Below, in pieces: positions 57,790-64,000 of a stretch of 64,000 nucleotides of DNA. The DNA comes from Nonomuraea africana (GTDB lineage: Bacteria > Actinomycetota > Actinomycetes > Streptosporangiales > Streptosporangiaceae): assembly GCF_014873535.1 (NCBI RefSeq), contig NZ_JADBEF010000001.1:1054001-1118000 (forward strand). The letters are read 5' to 3'. The position numbers were made by a program, and so were the translations under genes. A model generated the notes under the pieces. The model was not told where the DNA came from and made no database searches. It saw only the letters and a list, made by a program, of their open reading frames with translations. The stretch's first letter is position 1; the number at the start of each line of letters is the position of its first letter.

Positions 57790-58320
57790 GTGACTGAGGC
57801 GCCTGACCCGGTAGCGGGTCCCCTGCGTGACCCCGAGCATCGCGTCTCGCCCAAGGCCGTGCACCTGTGGCTCGTGGAGGCGGCGATCGCCCTCGTGCTG
57901 TTCGCCGGAGGCTCCCTCCTGCTGGCCGCGTGGATCCCGAGCTGGTCGTGGTTGCCCGCCTGGCTGTCGGGCAACTCGTGGCTGGTGCCCGTCGTGGTGC
58001 TCGTGCCCGCCACGCCGTTCCTGGCGGTGGAGCCGTTCGTGCGCTTCGCCGTCCATCGGTGGGAGCTGTCGGGAGACGTCGTCTACGCCAGGTCGGGCTT
58101 CCTGACCAGGGAATGGGTCTTCGTCCCCGTCAGCCGCATCCAGACCGTCGACAAGGCGCAGGGCTGGTTCGAGCGGCTGTTCGGGCTGGCCACGCTGGAG
58201 ATCCGCACCGCCTCGCACGCGGGCTCCTCCACGATCCAGGGCCTCGACCACAACGTCGCCGCCGGACTCGCCGAGCACCTGGCCAGGCGCGCCGAGGAGC
58301 TCAGGGACGACGCCACATGA
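57790..58320 (+). CDS. Bacterial PH-domain membrane protein (YdbS-like)
   Basis: A 176-residue protein: two N-terminal helices (about 28-50 and 60-80), then a bPH2 domain (VYARSGFLTREWVFVPVSRI, QTVDKAQGWFERLFGLATL). YdbS/YdbT-type pairs are associated with resistance to membrane-acting compounds in Bacillus, but function here is not shown. GTG start. It overlaps the larger YdbT-like gene by 4 bp. Confidence 0.85.
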   Translation: MTEAPDPVAGPLRDPEHRVSPKAVHLWLVEAAIALVLFAGGSLLLAAWIPSWSWLPAWLSGNSWLVPVVVLVPATPFLAVEPFVRFAVHRWELSGDVVYARSGFLTREWVFVPVSRIQTVDKAQGWFERLFGLATLEIRTASHAGSSTIQGLDHNVAAGLAEHLARRAEELRDDAT

Positions 58321-59888
58321 GCGAGCCCGACGCGATGAAGCTGAGTCCCAAGGTGCTGCTCATCGATCCGGTGCGCATGCTGCCGTCCCTGCTGATCCCG
58401 CTGGTGGGCGTGCTGTTCGTGGGCGGCTTCTCACCGAGCTCCTTCGGCTGGGCGGCCTTCGGCGTGCTCGGCGCCATCGTCTACGCGGTCGTGCGCTGGG
58501 CGACCTTCAGCTACCGGATCGTCGGCGATCGCCTGGAGATCAGGCGATCGCTCGTCAGCAGGTCGGTGCGGACCATCCCGCTGGAGCGGGTCAGGGGCGT
58601 GGACGTCACCACGCCGCCCATGCATCGGCTGCTGGGGCTGGCCGTACTCAAGATCGACACGGGCGCCAGCGGGGGCGGCGAGCAGGAGGGCGAGCTCGAC
58701 GGGGTCAGCGTGGCGGAGGCCGAGCGGCTCAAGGGCGTCCTGCTGCGCAGGGCCAGGGCCGCCAAGGCCGCCGCGGGCCTCGACGACGCCGCCGCCCACG
58801 ACGGGACCGGCACCGGCCCAGGCGTCCAGGAGGGGGGCCCTCCGCTCGCGGGAGAGCCACATGAGGCCGTCCCGCTCGATCGGGCCTTCGCCGAACCCGT
58901 GGAGCACGAGATCGTGAAGGTGCCGCGCAAGTGGCTCCTGTACGGCCCGCTCTCGGGCGCCTACCTCCTCACCCCGTTCGCCGTCGCGGGCGGCGCCATC
59001 GGCCTGATCTTCCAGTGGGGCGACCAGCTCGGAGTCGGCCGCGCCGCGGTGTGGAACGTGGGCCGCTGGCTGTGGGAGCACCCGATCCTCATCGTGGTGG
59101 CGGTCCTGGCGCTGGTCGTGGCGATGCCGTTCGTAGCGGCGGTGATGTACGCGGTGTTCAACTGGGACTTCACGCTCAAGGAGCGCGAGGGCTACCTCGT
59201 CGCCGAACGCGGCCTCGTCACCAGGCGCAGCGTCTCCCTGGAGGCCCGCCGTACCCGCGGCTACGAGATCGTCGACGCGCTGCCCGAGCGGAGGGCGGGA
59301 GTCGTCAGGATGTGGGCCATCGTCACCGGCCTCGGCGACTCCGAGACCAGGGGACAGCTGCTGCCCGACGTCCCGCGGGCGGTCGCCGTGGAGGTCGCCG
59401 CGCAGGCCGTGGGGCCGTTCACCGCGCCGCTGCGCGCCCACCCGCCCGTCGCGCGTGACCGCCGCCTGTTCAGGGCGATCGCGCCCTGGCTCGCGGTGGC
59501 AGCGGGAGCCGCCGTCCTCGCGGTGGCGACCGCCACGCCCGCCTGGTGGATCCTGGCCGCCGTGGCGCTCGTCCTGGCCGGGCTGGGCGTGCCCCTCGGC
59601 AACGACCGCTACCGCTCGCTGGGACACGGCTACGACGGGGTCCGGCTGCTCTCGGTGCGCTCGGGGTCGCTGCGGCGCTCCCAGGCGGTCGTCGAACGGC
59701 GGGCGGTCGTCGGCTGGCGGCTGCGCCAGACCTGGTTCCAGCGCAGGGCGGGGGTGTTCACACTGGTCGCGGGGGTGGGTGCGGGCAAGGGCGGCTACGA
59801 GGCGGTGGACGTCTCCGGGCAACAGGCCGTCGCCTTCCCTGCCGAGGTCACCCCCGAGTGGATGGCGCCCTTCCTGGCACAACGCTAA
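58317..59888 (+). CDS. Large bacterial PH-domain membrane protein (YdbT-like)
   Basis: A 523-residue partner of the preceding protein with several bPH2 modules. The first carries WATFSYRIVGDRLEIRRSLV, the second GYLVAERGLVTRRSVSLEAR, and the third is near RYRSLGHGYDGVRLLSVRSG. Pairs of membrane helices lie between them (about 20-55, 215-290, 370-420). A linker at about 140-190 is disordered. The stop codon lies within a bidirectional terminator. Confidence 0.85.
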   Translation: MSEPDAMKLSPKVLLIDPVRMLPSLLIPLVGVLFVGGFSPSSFGWAAFGVLGAIVYAVVRWATFSYRIVGDRLEIRRSLVSRSVRTIPLERVRGVDVTTPPMHRLLGLAVLKIDTGASGGGEQEGELDGVSVAEAERLKGVLLRRARAAKAAAGLDDAAAHDGTGTGPGVQEGGPPLAGEPHEAVPLDRAFAEPVEHEIVKVPRKWLLYGPLSGAYLLTPFAVAGGAIGLIFQWGDQLGVGRAAVWNVGRWLWEHPILIVVAVLALVVAMPFVAAVMYAVFNWDFTLKEREGYLVAERGLVTRRSVSLEARRTRGYEIVDALPERRAGVVRMWAIVTGLGDSETRGQLLPDVPRAVAVEVAAQAVGPFTAPLRAHPPVARDRRLFRAIAPWLAVAAGAAVLAVATATPAWWILAAVALVLAGLGVPLGNDRYRSLGHGYDGVRLLSVRSGSLRRSQAVVERRAVVGWRLRQTWFQRRAGVFTLVAGVGAGKGGYEAVDVSGQQAVAFPAEVTPEWMAPFLAQR

Positions 59889-59918
59889 GGGGCGCTCCCC
59901 CACAGGAAGCGCCCCTTA
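59886..59918. terminator. Bidirectional terminator
   Basis: TAAGGGGCGCT (59886-59896) pairs perfectly with AGCGCCCCTTA (59908-59918) around an 11-nt loop. It serves the PH-domain operon and the convergent sepH gene; the left arm includes the stop codon of the former. Confidence 0.8.
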
Positions 59919-59927
59919 CGGGTGTCG

Positions 59928-62111
59928 TTAGTCCTGGCGGCGGGCGCCGAACATGATCTCGTCCCAGGTCGGCACCGACGCCCTGCGGCCTCTGGCGTTC
60001 TTCTTGGGCTGGCGGGCGGCGGGCGCGGGCGGCGGCGAGGGCACCGGCACGGGGGTCGGGTCCACGGGCTTCTTCGGGACGGGCGGCTTGCCCGGCTTCT
60101 CCGGCGCCGCCGCGTCCTCCTCGGCGCTCGGCCGCGCGGCGGGGACGGTCGCGGGCTCATCCGGTACGGCAGCAGCGGACTCGTCCGCCTTGGCCGCCTG
60201 GACGGGCTCCTCGGCTGTGGATTCCCTCGCGCTCTCGTCGGCCTTGGGCCCCGTGAGCTCGTCGACCTTGGCCGCCTGAACGGGCTCTTCCGCCTTGGGC
60301 TCCTGCGCTGGCTCTTCCGCCTTGGGTCCCTGTGCGGGCTCTTCCGCCTTGGGCTTCTGTAGAGGGGCTTCGGCTTCCCGAGTGGGCTCCTCTGGCGGGG
60401 CCGCCGCCTGGACCGGCTCCTGGGTCTTGTCCTGCGGTCCGGGCTTGGCGGGTTCGGGGGTTGTCTCGGTTTCCGAGGTGGCGGGCTTCCGGTCCTCGGC
60501 CGCTGCCTCCTGGACGCTCGCCACTTCGGGGGCGTCGATCTCGGCGGCCTTCACGAGCTGCGGGTCGGTGACGGCTGCGGGGGTTTCGGACGCCACGGCC
60601 GAGGCGGACTCTTCGACCTTGGCCGTCTCCGGTGCCTCGGAGATTTCGACGGAGGTCCCAAGAACGACGTCGGCCTCGGGCGCGACCGCCTCGGGAGCGG
60701 CGGCGCGGTCAGGAGCGGCGGGGTCAGTGGTGGCGGCCTCTTCGGGCTCGGCGACAGACCCGGGCTCTGCGGCGGGCTCCGGGGTGGAGACGGTCTCCGC
60801 TACGGCGGGTGCGGGAGCAACGGCCGAAGGGGAAGGGGATGCCGAAGGAGGCGACGAAGGTGTCACCTCAGGGGAAGGGGGCACGACGGCTGAAGGCGAA
60901 GCCGGTTCCTCGGCGGGAGGCGACGAGACGGGCGCGGGCGGCACAGGCGTGGAGGCCTCGACGACAGCGGCTGTGGCCGGCTCGACGACAGCCTCGGCGG
61001 CAGCGGGCGTGCCCGGCTCGACGGCAGCGGAGGTGGACGCCTCGACGGCAGCGGGGGTCTCGACGGCTGCAGGCGTGGGCGTGTCGGCGGCGGCGGGGGT
61101 CTCGATGGCTGCAGGCGTGGGCGCCTCGAGGGCAGCGGGGGTGGACGCCTCGGCGGGCGCGGGCTCGGGATCCGGGGCGGGGGGCTGAGGCGGCGGGGAG
61201 GTCGGTGTGACAGGCGGAGCGGCGACCGATTCGGGTGGCAGGAACGACGGCTCGACCGCGGGCTCGGGAGTCGCGGGGGCGTAGATCGACTCCGGTTCGC
61301 GCGCGGCCGCCCGTGACGCCGGCGGCTCGGCCGTACGCGAGAGACCTGGGGTCCAGGCGGGCTCGGGACGCGAGGACGGCGGCTGCGCGTACGGCGGGTC
61401 CTGGCGCGACACCGAGGGGAACGGCACCGGCGGCTGCATCAACGGCTCGGCGGCCAGCGGCGGCACCGGCTGCAGTTTGGCCACGCGAGGGGCGAACGGC
61501 GTGACGATGGTGTCCTCGACCGGCGGATTCGGATCGAAGTCGGCAGACGACAGCCGCATCGACTCGTCGTCGTGCGGGGTCACGTGCCTGCGGCGCGGGT
61601 CGAACAGCCACTCGGCGTGCCGCGTGTGACCGTTCCACACGTAGCCGAGCTTGACCCGCCAGAGGCCGTCGTCGCGCTTGGCGGAGTCCCAGTCGATCTC
61701 GTCGGCGGGCACGCCACGACGGGTGAGCCGTTCCGCGACCAGTTCGCCGAGCGTGGGACCTGGAGCGGACTCCCCAGGCATGCGCACCGCGACGCGCTGC
61801 GCCTGCTGGGCGACGTACTCCCTCTCCTGGAGCACGGGGCCCTCGAACCAGCGGACCCGCTCGACGGGGATTCCCGCGGTCGCGGCGATCTCCTCCGCGG
61901 TCTCCCCGGCGCGTATGCGGGCCTGGATCTCCTTGGGGCGCAACGGACTCTCCACTTCGATCTCGTACTGGCCGAGACGGGAGAAGTTTCCGCGGACGGC
62001 AGCGCGGAGCCGGTCGTCCACGGGAAGCGTGAAGCGGGTCCCTCTCCCGGCCGTAGCCAGCACGAGATAGGTGCCGTCTTCGCTCACCGCGACGAGTCGG
62101 AGCTCCTGCAT
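59928..62111 (-). CDS. sepH: Septation protein SepH (long form)
   Basis: A 727-residue SepH. The N-terminal DUF3071 domain (1-165: MQELRLVAVSEDGTYLVLAT, then IQARIRAGETAEEIAATAGI, a helix-turn-helix) is conserved, and the C-terminal FtsZ-interacting motif RRASVPTWDEIMFG is intact. Between them lies an unusually long Pro/Ala/Glu linker with internal repeats (PKAEEPAQ-like units and TPAAVETPAA-like units). In Streptomyces SepH binds FtsZ and stimulates its assembly during cell division. Family members known to me are about half this length. Confidence 0.9.
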   Translation of the reverse strand: MQELRLVAVSEDGTYLVLATAGRGTRFTLPVDDRLRAAVRGNFSRLGQYEIEVESPLRPKEIQARIRAGETAEEIAATAGIPVERVRWFEGPVLQEREYVAQQAQRVAVRMPGESAPGPTLGELVAERLTRRGVPADEIDWDSAKRDDGLWRVKLGYVWNGHTRHAEWLFDPRRRHVTPHDDESMRLSSADFDPNPPVEDTIVTPFAPRVAKLQPVPPLAAEPLMQPPVPFPSVSRQDPPYAQPPSSRPEPAWTPGLSRTAEPPASRAAAREPESIYAPATPEPAVEPSFLPPESVAAPPVTPTSPPPQPPAPDPEPAPAEASTPAALEAPTPAAIETPAAADTPTPAAVETPAAVEASTSAAVEPGTPAAAEAVVEPATAAVVEASTPVPPAPVSSPPAEEPASPSAVVPPSPEVTPSSPPSASPSPSAVAPAPAVAETVSTPEPAAEPGSVAEPEEAATTDPAAPDRAAAPEAVAPEADVVLGTSVEISEAPETAKVEESASAVASETPAAVTDPQLVKAAEIDAPEVASVQEAAAEDRKPATSETETTPEPAKPGPQDKTQEPVQAAAPPEEPTREAEAPLQKPKAEEPAQGPKAEEPAQEPKAEEPVQAAKVDELTGPKADESARESTAEEPVQAAKADESAAAVPDEPATVPAARPSAEEDAAAPEKPGKPPVPKKPVDPTPVPVPSPPPAPAARQPKKNARGRRASVPTWDEIMFGARRQD

Positions 62112-62276
62112 GCGAGTCCCTTCGTCAGCGTCGTGCTCAATCTTCCCCCGGACCCTTGAGTCTCTCGCGTGTGCCGGTTGCCTGCCAGCACCGTACCCGG
62201 CATGTCCGAACATCGCCTTCATGGGATGGGCCCTGGCCGATGTGACGCCGGTCACATTTGTCGATTCCATCCGGGA

Positions 62277-63179
62277 TTACCGCCCGCCACCGTGCAGCAG
62301 GAGGTTAGGGGTCCTCGACGGATTCTGGCGAATCGCGTCGCGCGCCGTTGTGGACTTCAGCCAAGACGCGAGAGTCGATGGGGCGGGGGCCGGATGGGAC
62401 TCCAGGTGGCGGGCCACCGTACCGGCCGCCAGGGGTGAGGTCACGACGAGCACGCCGGACCGCCGCAGGCGGCGAGCGGCGGCGTTGACGGCGGGGGAGC
62501 GCGCGGCGTCGACGGCCAGGACCGCGACGGCGGGACGCCGCGCGTGCCCGCGCACCCAGTCGAGCCCGGCGACCACGTCGGACAGCGGCCCCGAGCGGTC
62601 GCAGCCGAGCACCTTCACCGAGGCGACGCGCGCGCCGGGCGCCGCGCCGTGCCTTCCGCCGGCGGCGAGCGCGGCGGTCCTGGTGCCGTGGCCGCCACAG
62701 GCACGCCCCTGACCGCCGGTGGCGTCGAAGGCGCGCCACGCCCGGTCGCCGAACGTGCCACGGGTGACGTCCACGCCGGTGTCGAGGACGTAGACGGTCA
62801 CGCCGCCACCGTTCGGAGATGTCGAGGACGGCGCGCGTCGCGGGGGCAGGCCGAGCGCGTGGACCTCACGGTCGGGCTCCACCGCGCGCACCCTCGAATC
62901 GGCGCGCAGGACGGCGGCCTCGTCGTCGGTCAGCCAGGTCGCGAACCCCGGCAGCGCCGAGGTGTAGTAGCGGCGCACGCGCAGCCGGCCGTCGGCCAGC
63001 AGGGAGCGGGCCTCGGCCCGGTCCACGGCGGTCACCAGGTAGGGACGCGGCGGCTGGCCGGGGGCGGGCGCGGGGGCGGTGGGGACCACCACGGAGGCCA
63101 CCACGGGAGCAGCTGTCGTGACGGCCGTCGCCAGGGCCGCGGCGGCGTACACGGAAGGGAGTCCGAATCGGCGGGGCAC
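62277..63179 (-). CDS. Subtilisin-like (S8) protein lacking the catalytic serine motif
   Basis: A 300-residue secreted protein. Signal peptide (1-30), a propeptide-like inhibitor I9 region (about 45-110), then the S8 domain with Asp133 (VLDTGVD) and His164 (GGHGTRT). The following segment goes directly from RRSGVLVVTSPLAAGTVARH to the end. The oxyanion-hole asparagine and the GTSMA serine motif, which should lie between VLVV and SPLAAG, are absent. About 70 residues appear to have been lost in frame. It is probably inactive as a protease. GTG start at 63179. Confidence 0.8.
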   Translation of the reverse strand: MPRRFGLPSVYAAAALATAVTTAAPVVASVVVPTAPAPAPGQPPRPYLVTAVDRAEARSLLADGRLRVRRYYTSALPGFATWLTDDEAAVLRADSRVRAVEPDREVHALGLPPRRAPSSTSPNGGGVTVYVLDTGVDVTRGTFGDRAWRAFDATGGQGRACGGHGTRTAALAAGGRHGAAPGARVASVKVLGCDRSGPLSDVVAGLDWVRGHARRPAVAVLAVDAARSPAVNAAARRLRRSGVLVVTSPLAAGTVARHLESHPAPAPSTLASWLKSTTARDAIRQNPSRTPNLLLHGGGR

Positions 63180-63291
63180 GGCTGTCGAATCTGCCTGTCA
63201 CGCAGGTCACAGGAACAACAGGACACGCGGCCGCGTCTATTACGAGAAAGCTTTTTACCGAACGCGGGACAAGAAGGGACTGATCCGGGGG

Positions 63292-64000
63292 ATGAGCGGC
63301 GAGCAGCCCAGATTCGAGCTGAGCGTGCCGCAGATCGCAGGGGGAGCACTGGCCGCGGTGACCGCGGCGGTGGCGGCGTCGTACCTCGGGGTGGCCGGGA
63401 CGTTCGTGGGGGCCGCGGTGGCGAGCATCGCCAGCACCGTCGGCGGCGCCGTGTACACGCACTACCTCAAGCGGGCCAACGACCAGATCAAGCAGCACAC
63501 GGTGATCGCCTGGAAGGACAGGGACGAGCCGCCGGTCCACGTGGAGGGTGAGGGTGAACTGGCCACGGCCGCGCGCGCCACCGTCCGCTCGGCGGAGCAC
63601 GACTCCGACACGCTGGTGATGGCGCCGATCGAGCGGCGCAGGCGGGTGCCGTGGCTGCGGCTGCTGGCCGCCGCCGCGCTCGTCTTCGCGATCAGCACCG
63701 GGGCGATCCTCGCCTACCAGGGCGTTTCGGGCTCACGGGTGGACGAGCAGACGAGGGGCGCCCGCGACGTGCCCGCGGTGGAGCACCACAAGGCGCCCCA
63801 GCACGAGCGCGAGGACGACGGCCCGGTCGCGCCGCCCACGTCGGCGACCCCCGGCGCGCCGAGCGAGACGCCCACCCCCACCCCCACCCCGACGCCCACG
63901 CCGACACCGACGCCCAGCGGCACCCCGACGCCGGCGCCGAGCACGCAGGAGCCCACGGGCACACCCGCGCCCGGCGAGTCCACGCCCGGCGCGGAGCCGA
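63292..64000 (+). CDS. Membrane protein with Thr-Pro-rich tail, partial
   Basis: The frame is open to the right edge. The visible 236 residues comprise a short glycine/alanine-rich hydrophobic segment (about 16-50), a cytoplasmic stretch, a second helix (LLAAAALVFAISTGAILAYQ) and a tail rich in Thr-Pro dipeptides encoded by an ACCCCC-like simple repeat (63,869-63,911). The tail is likely external. ATG 63292 lies 112 bp from the divergent S8-type gene. Function not recognised. Confidence 0.78.
   Translation, partial: MSGEQPRFELSVPQIAGGALAAVTAAVAASYLGVAGTFVGAAVASIASTVGGAVYTHYLKRANDQIKQHTVIAWKDRDEPPVHVEGEGELATAARATVRSAEHDSDTLVMAPIERRRRVPWLRLLAAAALVFAISTGAILAYQGVSGSRVDEQTRGARDVPAVEHHKAPQHEREDDGPVAPPTSATPGAPSETPTPTPTPTPTPTPTPSGTPTPAPSTQEPTGTPAPGESTPGAEP

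Overview
The window is high-GC (about 70 percent G+C over most of its length) with GTG/ATG/TTG starts, many 4-base start/stop overlaps and leaderless-looking promoters. Gene content (SepH, the Nif3 / zinc-ribbon / RNase H-phosphatase cluster next to rnpB, paired acyl-CoA dehydrogenases, a SulP-carbonic anhydrase fusion, a pSAM2-type integrative element) indicates a filamentous actinomycete. The family Streptosporangiaceae (Nonomuraea-like) is my best guess, made without a database search.

Left arm (1-37,097) is host chromosome: a secreted-type hydrolase fused to an ABC ATPase (cut by the left edge), a P450, a CopC/CopD copper pair, an MFS transporter with an IS982-type insertion exactly at its stop codon, a sugar-type oxidoreductase/DUF6807 pair behind a LacI-type operator, a TetR/AurF-diiron/SDR operon, two tandem sensor kinases without a response regulator, a heterodimeric acyl-CoA dehydrogenase plus acyl-CoA synthetase operon, a NarL-type two-component system, a fused double quinone-oxidoreductase gene with a textbook SoxR box in its promoter, a five-gene BVMO/M19/M20/GNAT/Nramp-like operon, and the nif3 / zinc-ribbon / rnhA-phosphatase cluster. 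Several degenerate tandem repeat arrays lie between 34.9 kb and the RNase P RNA gene.

At 37,098-37,495 lies rnpB. Its 3' end is the integration site of an actinomycete integrative and conjugative element (AICE, about 37,469-47,770). A 28-bp core is repeated at both ends (27/28 identical), the integrase gene abuts the left core, and a paired 7-bp repeat (18 bp in all) lies inside each end as candidate integrase arm sites. The element carries integrase, excisionase, a RepSA-type HUH initiator, a DUF2637 membrane protein, a run of small zinc-binding/HTH proteins, a short FtsK/TraB ATPase with a separate membrane protein, an SCO3933-type regulator, a four-copy operator region, and a rightward cargo strand of unknown genes. 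It ends with a nested inverted repeat that could be an origin or transfer locus. A third core copy at 49,503-49,530 encloses a further 1.7 kb with a NUDIX gene (compare the pSAM2 immunity factor Pif) and a lipoprotein gene, suggesting more than one insertion event at rnpB.

Right arm (about 49.5-64 kb) returns to the chromosome: two overlapping GNAT genes (one with an in-frame insertion in its acetyl-CoA loop), a wHTH regulator remnant, an epimerase-like protein, SulP-STAS-carbonic anhydrase, a membrane-anchored disordered protein, a PEBP-like lipoprotein, two bacterial PH-domain membrane proteins, an unusually long SepH, a subtilisin-like protein lacking its serine motif, and a membrane protein cut by the right edge.
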